Source: CAYNMC01 sp964398365 (lineage in GTDB: Bacteria; Patescibacteriota; Microgenomatia; UBA1400; CAYNMC01). Taken from it: a stretch of 48,448 bases of DNA. Under the pieces are notes generated by a model. It was given only the letters and a program-made list of their open reading frames with translations, was not told where the DNA came from and did not search any database. The stretch spans positions 1-48,448 of the forward strand of contig CAYNMC010000029.1 in NCBI GenBank assembly GCA_964398365.1, in the 5' to 3' direction. This document shows positions 32,815-41,472 of this stretch, piece by piece. Position 1 is the first letter of the stretch. The number at the start of each line of letters is the position of its first letter. Both the position numbers and the translations under genes were made by a program.

Positions 32815-32841
32815 TTTGATAGCTTTACCGGATTTTGTCAA
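32813..32841 (-). promoter_or_regulatory. mraZ (dcw cluster) promoter, leaderless type
   Basis: A perfect TTGACA (32841-32836), 17-base spacer and CAAAAT (32818-32813) on the minus strand. Eight bases separate the -10 from the mraZ ATG at 32804, so the leader is 0-2 bases. The 129-base gap (32805-32933) is otherwise AT-rich; a weak 5-bp stem near 32865-32890 may end the upstream transcript. Confidence 0.65.
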
Positions 32842-32933
32842 GACCTAGTTTGAAAAATAAAGAAGGCTAACTTAATGGTAAAATCTTAGTTAAAAGCAAG
32901 AAAGGGTAAGTTAAAAAAATTAAGCTGAAGTCT

Positions 32934-33767
32934 TTATTGAGCCACCAAAACAAAAACTCCCAAGGCTTTAGGAATTGCTACTGCCTCCTCATTAATAATT
33001 CTTGTTTCCAACTCTTCCCACTTTTGCCCATTCCAAAATAAAACTAAAACTTCTTTCTCTTTAATGTCGTTAAAAATAACTTTGCTCTCTTTCAATTTTT
33101 TAGGGCTATCGGCATAAAAACTGTAAGGTCCCGCCAAAACCTGATTTTGTGGCATTTGTGGCAATCCTAGAGTACTCGCTATCAGTAAATAGTCGTTTTC
33201 CGCTAAATCAGTCTTGTCTACTTCCAATCTTCCTTTTCCGTCTGCTGTCCGGAAAATACCACCATTCATCATTCTCGTTTCCAAAATAAAATCTGTTTTT
33301 AAAACCGCTTCTTTATCCTCTTTAAAAAAATGAAAAATAAAGTGGCCTTTATTTACCCCCTCGTCATACTTGTATTTGCCTTTTGAGGCCGAACCAAAAG
33401 CAATTTCTTTTTTAATGGGTGCTGGTTCTCGTCTAAAATCAAGTCTTCCCATTCCTCCTTGAATTATAGTTGCAGTCGTATATTCAAACTCATACTCTAC
33501 TCTTTCAAATTCTTTAGGATCAATAATATTGACGGTTACCCAATGACCTAAACTTTTGGGCTCCACACTGCTCTTTGGTTCCAGTAGTAGATAAGGTCTT
33601 TGTGCTAAAGTTAAGGTGCTGATTAAAATTGGCTCTGGTGACGTATTGTTAGATTGCGTATTTTTTTTTGCTTTATCTAGAAAAGAAGGCTTAAAAAGCC
33701 AAAAAAGAAAAGCTCCAAGGGAAAAAACAAAGCTAACTAAAATGATAATAATTTTTCTTTTGCTCAT
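32934..33767 (-). CDS. Membrane-anchored hypothetical protein
   Basis: I do not recognise this 277-residue protein. Residues 6-25 are a single N-terminal membrane segment or uncleaved signal (IIIILVSFVFSLGAFLFWLF), then a Ser/Asn-rich linker (about 30-45) and an outside beta-rich region. Striking pieces are TIIQGGMGRLDFRREPAP, YKYDEGVNKGHFIFHF and a C-terminal part (LVLFWNGQKWEEL, IPKALGVFVLVAQ) that resembles bacterial surface beta domains. No catalytic motif is seen. The ATG overlaps the glyS stop (TAATG). It is probably extracytoplasmic and of unknown function. Confidence 0.7.
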   Translation of the reverse strand: MSKRKIIIILVSFVFSLGAFLFWLFKPSFLDKAKKNTQSNNTSPEPILISTLTLAQRPYLLLEPKSSVEPKSLGHWVTVNIIDPKEFERVEYEFEYTTATIIQGGMGRLDFRREPAPIKKEIAFGSASKGKYKYDEGVNKGHFIFHFFKEDKEAVLKTDFILETRMMNGGIFRTADGKGRLEVDKTDLAENDYLLIASTLGLPQMPQNQVLAGPYSFYADSPKKLKESKVIFNDIKEKEVLVLFWNGQKWEELETRIINEEAVAIPKALGVFVLVAQ

Positions 33768-35050
33768 TAAATTATTAATTTTTTTTCAAAATAATTTTTT
33801 AATTGAGAAATTTTTACTCTTTCTTGCCTAGTCGTATCTCTATCTCTAACGGTAACTGTTTTGTCTTCTAAACTTTGAAAATCAACAGTTAGACACCAAG
33901 GTGTACCAATTTCATCTTGAGCATAATAACGCTTACCTATATTTCCTCGATCATCCCACGCACAAACATATTTATTTTTTAAATCCTGGTAAATTTTTTT
34001 AGCTAAAGTTACCAATGCCGCTTTATTAGCAAGTAAAGGAAAAACGGCAATTTTTACAGGAGCTAAATAGGGGTGAAGCTTAAGGATCACTCTTTTTTTT
34101 GTCTCCGTATAAGCATCAATTAAGAAAAAAAGCAAGGCCCTGTCTACCCCTCCCGAAGCTTCAATGACAAAAGGAGTATATTCTTTTCCCTGCTCATCTT
34201 TATAAGTTAATTTATGCCTACTCAAATCCCAATCACCCCGATCATGAATTCCCTCTAGCTCCTTCCATCCAAAAGGCGAGTAATATTCAAGATCTTCAGC
34301 TTCACGAGCATAATGAGCTTTTTCATTTTTTTCGTGTTTCCGAAAACGCAATTTTTCTTTTTTTAAGCCCAAAGATAAATACCACGCTAGTCTCTCTTTT
34401 TTCCAGTAATCAAAAGTGTTTTTAGCCTTTTGTGAATCAGGTTCAAGAAAATACTCTAGTTCCATTTGTTCGAATTCTCTACTTCTGAAAGTAAAATTAC
34501 CCGGAGTAATCTCGTTACGGAAGGCCTTGCCAATTTGGGCAATACCAAATGGAATTTTCACTCTTGTAGATGAAATGACATTATTAAAATTAACAAAAAC
34601 CCCTTGAGTGATTTCTCCCCGCAAGTAAGCTTTTTGCTTTGGTTCTGTCACGCCTAAAAAAACTTCCGTCATTAAATTAAAGGCCTTAGGCTCAGTCCAA
34701 GTCACCTTTTCTGAATGCTCTTTTTGATGACACTCTTGAAGCATTTTTTGATCGGCTCTAAATCGTTGATGACAAACTTTACATTCCACCAAAGGATCAG
34801 TAAAAGCCTCAAGATGGCCCGAAGCTTGCCAAACTTGTGGATTCATAATAATTGAAGCATCCAAACCTACAATATCATCACGCTGATAAACCATCGTCTG
34901 CCACCAGTATCTTTTAAGATTGTTTTTTAATTCCACTCCCAATGGTCCGTAATCCCAAAAACCCGCTAAACCACCATAAATCTCTGAAGAAGGAAAAATA
35001 AAACCCCTTCTCTTGCATAAAGCTGTAAGTCGAAGCATCAAATTTTCCAT
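33767..35050 (-). CDS. glyS: Glycyl-tRNA synthetase (class II, alpha2 type)
   Basis: Charges tRNA-Gly. The 427 residues are the homodimeric (eukaryote/archaeal-like) form: motif 1 region GLAGFWDYGPLGVELKNNL, zinc-binding-like CKVCHQRF with CHQKEH, motif 2 FRNEITPGNFTFRSREFEQME (in part) and motif 3 ASGGVDRALLFFL. A C-terminal anticodon-binding domain (LHPYLAPVKIAVFPL to end) is present. It is a little shorter than the usual 450-470. It starts 15 bases after recO. Confidence 0.94.
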   Translation of the reverse strand: MENLMLRLTALCKRRGFIFPSSEIYGGLAGFWDYGPLGVELKNNLKRYWWQTMVYQRDDIVGLDASIIMNPQVWQASGHLEAFTDPLVECKVCHQRFRADQKMLQECHQKEHSEKVTWTEPKAFNLMTEVFLGVTEPKQKAYLRGEITQGVFVNFNNVISSTRVKIPFGIAQIGKAFRNEITPGNFTFRSREFEQMELEYFLEPDSQKAKNTFDYWKKERLAWYLSLGLKKEKLRFRKHEKNEKAHYAREAEDLEYYSPFGWKELEGIHDRGDWDLSRHKLTYKDEQGKEYTPFVIEASGGVDRALLFFLIDAYTETKKRVILKLHPYLAPVKIAVFPLLANKAALVTLAKKIYQDLKNKYVCAWDDRGNIGKRYYAQDEIGTPWCLTVDFQSLEDKTVTVRDRDTTRQERVKISQLKNYFEKKLII

Positions 35051-35065
35051 ACTAAGAGATTAATC

Positions 35066-35602
35066 TTAACACAAAAGTTTACGACTGTTAATTTTTTTAT
35101 TTAAAATATGTTCAATAAATTTGTCGAGATTTTTTTGATTAACGATCTTAGGCAAACCAAAACCTAAAGTCAGTAAAAGTTTTTTTTGAAACTCAAGCAT
35201 TAATTCGGTTGGTAAATAATTTTCTTTATTTATTTTTTCTAAATAAGTTAACAAAAGATTATAAATTATTAAATTTTTTTGACCTTCTGCGGATAACTTT
35301 TCAATCAATTCCACTAGCCAGTAAACTTGAGAAATTTTAGTTAGTTTCCTTTGAATATGAGGAAAGTTTTGAATTAATTCCACCTCGCTAATTAAATCAA
35401 AGTTCCAACCTTTAACCAAATAAAGCCTAATTTGATTAAAAAGCTCAAGAAAGGGTGCTCTTTTTGAATTAATCTTTCTCACGCCTTTAGCCAGACAACA
35501 GATTTTTCCTTTTTGTTTCGTAAAAATTGTCAAAAGTCTGTCTGCCTCTGCATAATTTTTTCTTTTAAGTATAATTCCCTCCAGTTTATAGTTTTTTTCC
35601 AT
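35066..35602 (-). CDS. recO: RecO-like DNA repair protein, short form
   Basis: RecO helps load RecA on SSB-coated single strands. The N-terminal OB-fold is visible (LEGIILKRKNYAEADRLLTIFTKQKGKICCLAKGVRK in pieces), then the helical region (VYWLVELIEKLS, LLTYLEKI). At 178 residues it lacks roughly 60 C-terminal residues, including the usual four-Cys zinc site, found in full-length RecO (about 240). Patescibacteria commonly have reduced repair proteins. It lies 2 bases after the DUF4012 gene and before glyS. Confidence 0.82.
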   Translation of the reverse strand: MEKNYKLEGIILKRKNYAEADRLLTIFTKQKGKICCLAKGVRKINSKRAPFLELFNQIRLYLVKGWNFDLISEVELIQNFPHIQRKLTKISQVYWLVELIEKLSAEGQKNLIIYNLLLTYLEKINKENYLPTELMLEFQKKLLLTLGFGLPKIVNQKNLDKFIEHILNKKINSRKLLC

Positions 35603-35604
35603 GA

Positions 35605-37602
35605 TTAGTTAAACTTAAAAATAATTTCTCTATCCTTTTTAAGTTCAAAAGTTTCTTCCTGATGATTAACCTTAATTTTTACCTGATGACCCAGAGTTCC
35701 TGGTTGTTTTTGGATTAAAAACTTATATTCTTTTTCCAAATTGATTTCTGGTGGCAATTCGTAACGTAAAACAATTTTGGCTCTGCCGCCGCCACCCCTG
35801 AGGGTAAAAAAACCAGAAAAGTAAGTTTTGCCAAATTCTTCCCCGGTCTGAAATTTTTCTTCTGAACCTAAACCTTCAACCAATTTACTGCCCCGAGGTA
35901 CATAAATCCTCACGTAATTACGCAAAATGCCATTTAAACACAAACCGCTTTTTCTTTCTAAGTTACAATCACTCATTGGCACCGGATTTTGATAAGTGAT
36001 TGTTAAAGTACTAAGCCATCGACCTTTATCATCTTTAGTTAATTCTTTTTCGATTGTTTCTTTAACAAAAAGATTAGACTTGGCACCACCTAAGTTGGCG
36101 TCGTTGACATGTAAATAATCACCGTCATAATCCTTAATTCTGCCGGCGGCATTAAAAATTTCAGCTGCTTTTTGCACTTTCTCATCAACAAAGTAAAAAA
36201 GAATATGTTTTTCTTCAATGTTTTTCATCAGCGTCTCAAAGAGTTTTGGCCAAATATTTTTTGGCGAACCCATAGCCTTTAAAATTAACTCTTGCATCAT
36301 CGGTCCTAAAATATCCTTTCGGGCAAGCTTAACTCCCGCAATGGGCATATCCGCAAGATATTCCAGTTCACAAATAATCTGAGGTATTTCAAAACACCTT
36401 TTGTCTGATTCAAGGGTAAATTTGCCATAACCTGGAACTTCTAACGGACCCAAAACACCCAAAAGATCAGTTAAAACTTTAGTGTCTACCGTAATCACCC
36501 CTTCGACTTCAGGTTCGTCCTTCACTTTTTGATAATTAGGAAAAAATATCTCCATTGATGTCTTAAAATCAGGAGAAAAATTCATATCGCGAAGATAAAA
36601 GTAGGGCACAATACCGCTTTTAAGATCGGCGCTCAAAAGATATTTAGCAATTGGTTCAGGTGGTTTTAAGCGGCTATTAAATTTCTTATCTAAGGTATAA
36701 ATATCATCGCTCTTTTCTGCTCTCACTCTACCCTTATCTACTCTCAAAACACCATAGGCAGTCATAAAACCACCGGTCGGTCTTAACTCACCATCATTTT
36801 GAAAAATAATCAAATATCTTCTCATTTCAGGGTAACCTAAGGCGGTTGGTAAAATCTCTAAAATGGGCTTAAGGTCAGTTGTTGCCAAAACTCCATCGTG
36901 AACTAATTCTTTCATTTTAACTAGCTTTGCTTTTATCTCTAGGTTCTTAATTTTTTCTGGATAGCGTTTAACCTCAACCTGATTTAAGGCTCCATCTGCT
37001 TTCTTTAAATTTTCAGCAATCTCGTCAACTTTCGGTAAAATTTTAGGAAGAGTCTCAATAATTTTAACAATTCTATCCTCAGCAGTCCCTCCTGTAAAAC
37101 TGCCTTTCCCTTTAAAACCCAAAATATCAGCATAAGGATTAAGGGTTTCAATTAAGGTTTGGCCGGCAGCTATACCTGATTCAGCAGCAGTTAAAATATT
37201 GCTACCATCATGCCAATAATTATTCAGTAGGGGAATAAATTTAAGCCAATTTAAACGACCATAAATTTTTTTAACTTTTTCCAAATTTTCTTGGATATCC
37301 TTAAGGCTAGTTTCTGCAGCCATTAAATCTTGATCTTTTAAAGCAGTATAGGCTAATTTTGCTCTAGTCTGAAGACTTTGAGTCTCTTTAATTAAAGGCT
37401 TAAGAATTAAGAAAAAGATTAAGACAGGAAAAACCCCCAAAAAGACTATCAAAAAAAGGGCCAAGATTTTAAAATAAGAAGTTCCAGAAGACCTTTTGAT
37501 AAAATTCCTATCTTTAGACAAAGAAATAGCTTCTTTTCCTTGTTTTTTTTCGTGGCTTTCCGCCTCTACTTTATCTAGATTTATTTTATTTATTTCTACC
37601 AC
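35605..37602 (-). CDS. DUF4012 membrane protein
   Basis: A large membrane-anchored protein with one transmembrane segment after a charged N-terminus (about residues 45-70 from the GTG start, ILALFLIVFLGVFPVLIFFLIL). A helical region (80-250) precedes the DUF4012 core, FQNDGELRPTGGFMTAYG and GVITVDTKVLTDLLGVLGP. The function of DUF4012 is not known; it occurs in actinobacteria and Patescibacteria near surface-glycan genes. GTG at 37602 (7-base overlap with the sugar transferase) is preferred; a TTG at 37653 would add 17 residues. It directly follows the initiating sugar transferase, suggesting a role in surface polymer handling. Confidence 0.82.
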   Translation of the reverse strand: MVEINKINLDKVEAESHEKKQGKEAISLSKDRNFIKRSSGTSYFKILALFLIVFLGVFPVLIFFLILKPLIKETQSLQTRAKLAYTALKDQDLMAAETSLKDIQENLEKVKKIYGRLNWLKFIPLLNNYWHDGSNILTAAESGIAAGQTLIETLNPYADILGFKGKGSFTGGTAEDRIVKIIETLPKILPKVDEIAENLKKADGALNQVEVKRYPEKIKNLEIKAKLVKMKELVHDGVLATTDLKPILEILPTALGYPEMRRYLIIFQNDGELRPTGGFMTAYGVLRVDKGRVRAEKSDDIYTLDKKFNSRLKPPEPIAKYLLSADLKSGIVPYFYLRDMNFSPDFKTSMEIFFPNYQKVKDEPEVEGVITVDTKVLTDLLGVLGPLEVPGYGKFTLESDKRCFEIPQIICELEYLADMPIAGVKLARKDILGPMMQELILKAMGSPKNIWPKLFETLMKNIEEKHILFYFVDEKVQKAAEIFNAAGRIKDYDGDYLHVNDANLGGAKSNLFVKETIEKELTKDDKGRWLSTLTITYQNPVPMSDCNLERKSGLCLNGILRNYVRIYVPRGSKLVEGLGSEEKFQTGEEFGKTYFSGFFTLRGGGGRAKIVLRYELPPEINLEKEYKFLIQKQPGTLGHQVKIKVNHQEETFELKKDREIIFKFN

Positions 37603-38219
37603 TTGCTGATCATGGCTTTCGGAGTTTTTAAAATGATTTTTAAATCCTCCCAAAAGCTATAAATTTTTGCATACCTGGCATCCATTTTTGCCCGCTTAAC
37701 AAAGGGCACGTCATTTCTGCCTGATGTCTGCCAAGGTCCGGTAATCCCCGGTTTAATTTTATAAATTTCTTTAATTAAATTTTTAGTTTCCGGATATCTT
37801 TCACTTTGTTCCTCGATTTCCTGACGAACATAGGCTCTCGGTCCAACCAAACTCATTTCGCCCCTCAAAACGTTATAAAGTTGAGGAAATTCGTCAATGG
37901 TTAAATTGCGGAGTAAACGTCCTAATTTGGTAATTCGGGGATCGTTCTTTAATTTCCAATCTCCCTTTTTAAATTCTTCCAATAATTTTTTATCTTTTTT
38001 GAAGAGAATCTCATCAGCGTCATTAAACATTGTTCGAAATTTATACATCCAAAATTCTTTACCATTTTTACCCACCCTTTTATGTTTATAAATTATTGGT
38101 CCAGGTGAATCTAGTTTTATCAAAAAGGGCACAATCAACCAGATTGGTAAAAAGATGATTGCCAAAAACAAACTTAAAACAATATCCATCACTCTTTTAA
38201 TAAAATCGTAGGTAAACAT
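37596..38219 (-). CDS. Initiating undecaprenyl-phosphate sugar transferase
   Basis: Bacterial sugar transferase (WbaP/PglC-like) that puts the first sugar-1-phosphate on undecaprenyl phosphate. One hydrophobic re-entrant segment (about 8-32, KRVMDIVLSLFLAIIFLPIW) is followed by YKHKRVGKNGKEFWMYKFRTM (in pieces), DEFPQLYNVLRGEMSLVGPRAY and KPGITGPWQTSGRND. At 207 residues it is the minimal monotopic form without the extra four helices of WbaP. ATG at 38219 is chosen; a frame from 38264 would overlap manC. A short AAGG precedes it. Confidence 0.9.
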   Translation of the reverse strand: MFTYDFIKRVMDIVLSLFLAIIFLPIWLIVPFLIKLDSPGPIIYKHKRVGKNGKEFWMYKFRTMFNDADEILFKKDKKLLEEFKKGDWKLKNDPRITKLGRLLRNLTIDEFPQLYNVLRGEMSLVGPRAYVRQEIEEQSERYPETKNLIKEIYKIKPGITGPWQTSGRNDVPFVKRAKMDARYAKIYSFWEDLKIILKTPKAMISKW

Positions 38220-38229
38220 AACCTTAGTT

Positions 38230-39312
38230 TTAAGTATATTTTTGATAATTTTTATCTTTTTCAAATATTTCTACTAATTTTTTTACTTCTGCCATGGCAT
38301 TTTGTTGACAAACCAAGACTACATCTTTAGTCACCACCACGACTGTACCTTTTAAACCGACGGTCGTTACTAATTGGGGTGTATAAGAATAAACTAAATT
38401 ATCTTCAGATTCAAAACTATAAGTCTTCCCGTAGACTACGTTCGCTTTTGCTTCTTTTTGCAAAGCTTCTTTTAAAGCTTGCCAAGTACCTACATCACTC
38501 CAACCCATATCTACTACCATCACTTCGGCTTTTTCAGGATCAAGTTTTTCTAAAATGGCCTTGTCGAAAGAAATCTTTTCTAGTGTTGGATAAATTTTTT
38601 TTAGCTTTGAAGAATGCTCGGCTTTACCAAAAGAACTCCCTAAAATTTCAAGTTGTTTATACATTTCTGGTTTAAATTTTCGGTATTGCTCCAAAACCAA
38701 AGAAGGTTTAACCAACCAATAGCCAGGATTCCAATAGTAATTGTGAGCCCGAAAAAATTTTTCAGCCAAAGAAAGATCAGGTTGATATTTAAGACTTTTA
38801 AAGCGATGGATGCTCAAACCATCTATTTCACCGCTTTTTTTACCAGTTTCAATCCAACCTAAATTTTGATTAGCAAAGCGTGGTTTTTCACCAATAAATA
38901 AAAATTTATTAGGATTAAGAACAAGATACTTCTGACCAGCCTTCAACATCTTTTTAAAGGCTGCGAGGTTTTTTCGCAAATGATCGCTCCAAAGAATTAA
39001 AGTGGGCCTATCACCTTTTTTTTCTAAAATTGTCATGAGATAACCCACCGCTGGCGCCACATCTCTTCTTACCGGTTCACCAATAATATTACTCTTAGGA
39101 AGCCGTGGCAATTGTTTTTGAATAATCTTTACGTAGCTAACGTTAGTAGAAATATAAATATCCTCCCATTTAAATTCTGGACGAAGATGAGCTACTGTTA
39201 ACTGAAGAGTAGATTTTCCTTGGATGATTTTTTCAAATTGCTTAGGAAAATTGGTTCTGCTTACTGGCCACATTCTTGTGCCAACACCGCCCGCAAAAAT
39301 AACTGCCTTCAT
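38230..39312 (-). CDS. manC: Mannose-1-phosphate guanylyltransferase-like protein
   Basis: Makes GDP-mannose from mannose-1-P and GTP. The signature FAGGVGTRMWPVSRTNFPKQF is at 6-26, with the second block ILWSDHLRKN and FIGEKPRFANQNLGWIETG. The C-terminal half has VVDMGWSDVGTWQALKE. It lacks the C-terminal phosphomannose-isomerase domain of bifunctional ManC, giving 360 residues. ATG at 39312 lies 2 bases after the preceding gene. It probably supplies GDP-mannose to the neighbouring glycosyltransferases. Confidence 0.88.
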   Translation of the reverse strand: MKAVIFAGGVGTRMWPVSRTNFPKQFEKIIQGKSTLQLTVAHLRPEFKWEDIYISTNVSYVKIIQKQLPRLPKSNIIGEPVRRDVAPAVGYLMTILEKKGDRPTLILWSDHLRKNLAAFKKMLKAGQKYLVLNPNKFLFIGEKPRFANQNLGWIETGKKSGEIDGLSIHRFKSLKYQPDLSLAEKFFRAHNYYWNPGYWLVKPSLVLEQYRKFKPEMYKQLEILGSSFGKAEHSSKLKKIYPTLEKISFDKAILEKLDPEKAEVMVVDMGWSDVGTWQALKEALQKEAKANVVYGKTYSFESEDNLVYSYTPQLVTTVGLKGTVVVVTKDVVLVCQQNAMAEVKKLVEIFEKDKNYQKYT

Positions 39313-39314
39313 TT

Positions 39315-40433
39315 TTAAATTTTCTTGAATCTCTGCCATTTAGCCTCCACAAATGCTTTAAATTTTTTAATAAAAAGCGACTTTGAAAAATTTTGAGCAT
39401 GTTCGCGGCATACCGATGGTTTAAATTTTAACCTTTTAAATTTATTTAATGCAAGTTTTAAATCCTCAACTTTAAGCTCTTCAAAAAATAAACCTGTCTT
39501 ACCATTAATTACCGTTTCTAGAGCCCCTCCTCTTTTATAAGCAATTACCGGCTTGCCTGCAGCCTGGGCTTCCAAAGCAACCAAACCAAAATCTTCTTCC
39601 GCAGCCATTATCAAGGCCTCACAGTTTTGATAATAATCACTTAATTTTACATCATCAACCTTTTCTAAAAATTCAATATTTTTTTTGGCAAAACTTTTTA
39701 AAAAAGTTAATTGATTGCCGGTCCCGATGATTTTTAAAGGCCACCTCAAATCGTTAAAGGCCTGAACCACTAAATCTACATTTTTATAAGGTACCAAGCG
39801 GGAAACAACCAAAAAAAAAGAGTCTTTCCTCTTAAATCTTTTATTTTTTTTAAATTTTATCAAAGACACTGGTGGATATATCACCTCGCTTTCCCGGCAA
39901 TAATATTTCTTAATCCGCTTTTGGACAGTTTGGGAAATCGCTAAAAAATAATCTGGTTTTTGGGCTGATGACATATCCTGTAGTCTTAAAATTGGTGCCA
40001 TTAACCAAAAAAAACTTCGCGCTAAAAAATCTAGGCTACCAAAACCAGGTTTCTGCCAATAATCTCGATACCCAGACCATAAATATCGTGTTGGTGTTAA
40101 ACAATAACAAATATGTAATTGAGAAGAGGAAGTATTAATGGTTTTTGCTTCGGCGCTCGTAATGGAAATTACCACTTCATAATCAGCAAAATTAAATCGG
40201 GAAAAAGCGAAGGGCGTTAACCAAGGAAAAAATTCATGGCTACTTTTTGAAAAAGGAATTTTTTGCAAAAATGAAGGTATCACTTTTTTAAAATTTTTCG
40301 CCCAGGGCGCATTTTTAGGCTGATAAACAGAGCAAAACAAAGGTGCTTCTGGCCAAATTTCATGCAAGGCGAGTAAAACACGCTCGGCCCCTCCAATTTT
40401 ATTAACTCGATCATAAACCAAGGCAACTTTCAT
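39315..40433 (-). CDS. GT4-family glycosyltransferase
   Basis: A GT-B retaining glycosyltransferase of 372 residues. It starts VALVYDRVNKIGGAERVLLAL and has the donor-binding EEDFGLVALEAQAAGKPVIAY motif (E-x7-E) near 285-305. YLWSGYRDYWQKPGFG is typical of a subgroup that may add mannose. No membrane segments are seen. It overlaps the upstream GT4 by 23 bases and is followed closely by manC, fitting use of GDP-mannose. The acceptor is unknown. Confidence 0.88.
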   Translation of the reverse strand: MKVALVYDRVNKIGGAERVLLALHEIWPEAPLFCSVYQPKNAPWAKNFKKVIPSFLQKIPFSKSSHEFFPWLTPFAFSRFNFADYEVVISITSAEAKTINTSSSQLHICYCLTPTRYLWSGYRDYWQKPGFGSLDFLARSFFWLMAPILRLQDMSSAQKPDYFLAISQTVQKRIKKYYCRESEVIYPPVSLIKFKKNKRFKRKDSFFLVVSRLVPYKNVDLVVQAFNDLRWPLKIIGTGNQLTFLKSFAKKNIEFLEKVDDVKLSDYYQNCEALIMAAEEDFGLVALEAQAAGKPVIAYKRGGALETVINGKTGLFFEELKVEDLKLALNKFKRLKFKPSVCREHAQNFSKSLFIKKFKAFVEAKWQRFKKI

Positions 40434-41472
40434 AAACTTCTAAAGTTTGACGGCTGCATTCTTCCCAAGAATATTTTTCAGCCTGTTTCTTCCCTTTAAA
40501 GATTAGGTCTTTTTTATCCTTCTCTGTCATTGCCAAAAATTTATTTATAGCCTCTCTTATCTTCTTAATCATTTTGCCTTCTTTAATCTCAAAGTAAATT
40601 GCTGCATTTTGATATATCTCTTTAAAAGCAGGAATGTCCGCACAGATTACCGGACAACCGCAAGCCATCGCTTCTAATCCCGGCAAACCAAAGCCTTCCA
40701 TTAAGGAAGGATTAATAAGGGCCTGAGCTTGTTGGTATAAAGAAATCAATTGCTGCTCCTCCGCTGGTCCATAAAAAACAATATTTTTGTTATTGGAAAA
40801 TTCTTTTTCTAGACGTTGATAAAAATAATCTTTTGGTCCCACCAAAATTAATTTATAATTTTCAATTTTTTGAAAGGCCTTTATTAAACTTTCTAAGTTT
40901 TTATGAGGATAAGCATTCCCTACATAAAGAAAATAAGATTTTCTTTTTTTTAATTGAAAATTTTTCGCTACTCCCTCGTAAATTACTTTTATTTTTTCTG
41001 CTTTAATTTTTAAATGTTCTATAATTTCCTCTTTGGTTGTTTGCGAAACTGCAATAATTTTTTGGGCTCGTCTCGCGCCTATCCATAAAACTACACGATA
41101 AAAAAAATGTTTGAGCCTATAAAAAAATAAAGGCAAGCGACTTGCCTTTCCTGTACTGAAATGCCAAGGTATTAAATCATGAATGGTCACAACAAATTTT
41201 TTAGGATAAAAAATTGGCAGAGAAAAATAAGTAAAGTGAACTAAATCATAATTTTTAAAAAGCAACCACAAAGGTAAAAATATTTGTTCCGCTAAGGAAT
41301 GCCATCTAATTTTGGGTTGAAATAAATCATAGTTATATTTTTGAGATCCAGTAATCGTCAATAAATGCCTAAATAAATTTTTGGTATAACGACCTACACC
41401 AGTTTCTTTAATTAATCTGCCGTCGATACCAATCACTATTTTCTTATTTTGCTGACGAACCAAATTCCCCAT
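40411..41472 (-). CDS. GT4-family glycosyltransferase
   Basis: A 353-residue GT-B glycosyltransferase. Motifs are GIDGRLIKETGVGRYTKNL at the N-terminus, VTIHDLIPWHF, SQTTKEEIIEHL, LYVGNAYPHKNLESLI and the donor-binding PSLMEGFGLPGLEAMACG. Resemblance is to mannosyl/rhamnosyl transferases of O-antigen clusters. It overlaps the upstream GT2 by 37 bases and the downstream GT4 by 23. Donor and acceptor cannot be read from sequence. Confidence 0.88.
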   Translation of the reverse strand: MGNLVRQQNKKIVIGIDGRLIKETGVGRYTKNLFRHLLTITGSQKYNYDLFQPKIRWHSLAEQIFLPLWLLFKNYDLVHFTYFSLPIFYPKKFVVTIHDLIPWHFSTGKASRLPLFFYRLKHFFYRVVLWIGARRAQKIIAVSQTTKEEIIEHLKIKAEKIKVIYEGVAKNFQLKKRKSYFLYVGNAYPHKNLESLIKAFQKIENYKLILVGPKDYFYQRLEKEFSNNKNIVFYGPAEEQQLISLYQQAQALINPSLMEGFGLPGLEAMACGCPVICADIPAFKEIYQNAAIYFEIKEGKMIKKIREAINKFLAMTEKDKKDLIFKGKKQAEKYSWEECSRQTLEVYESCLGL

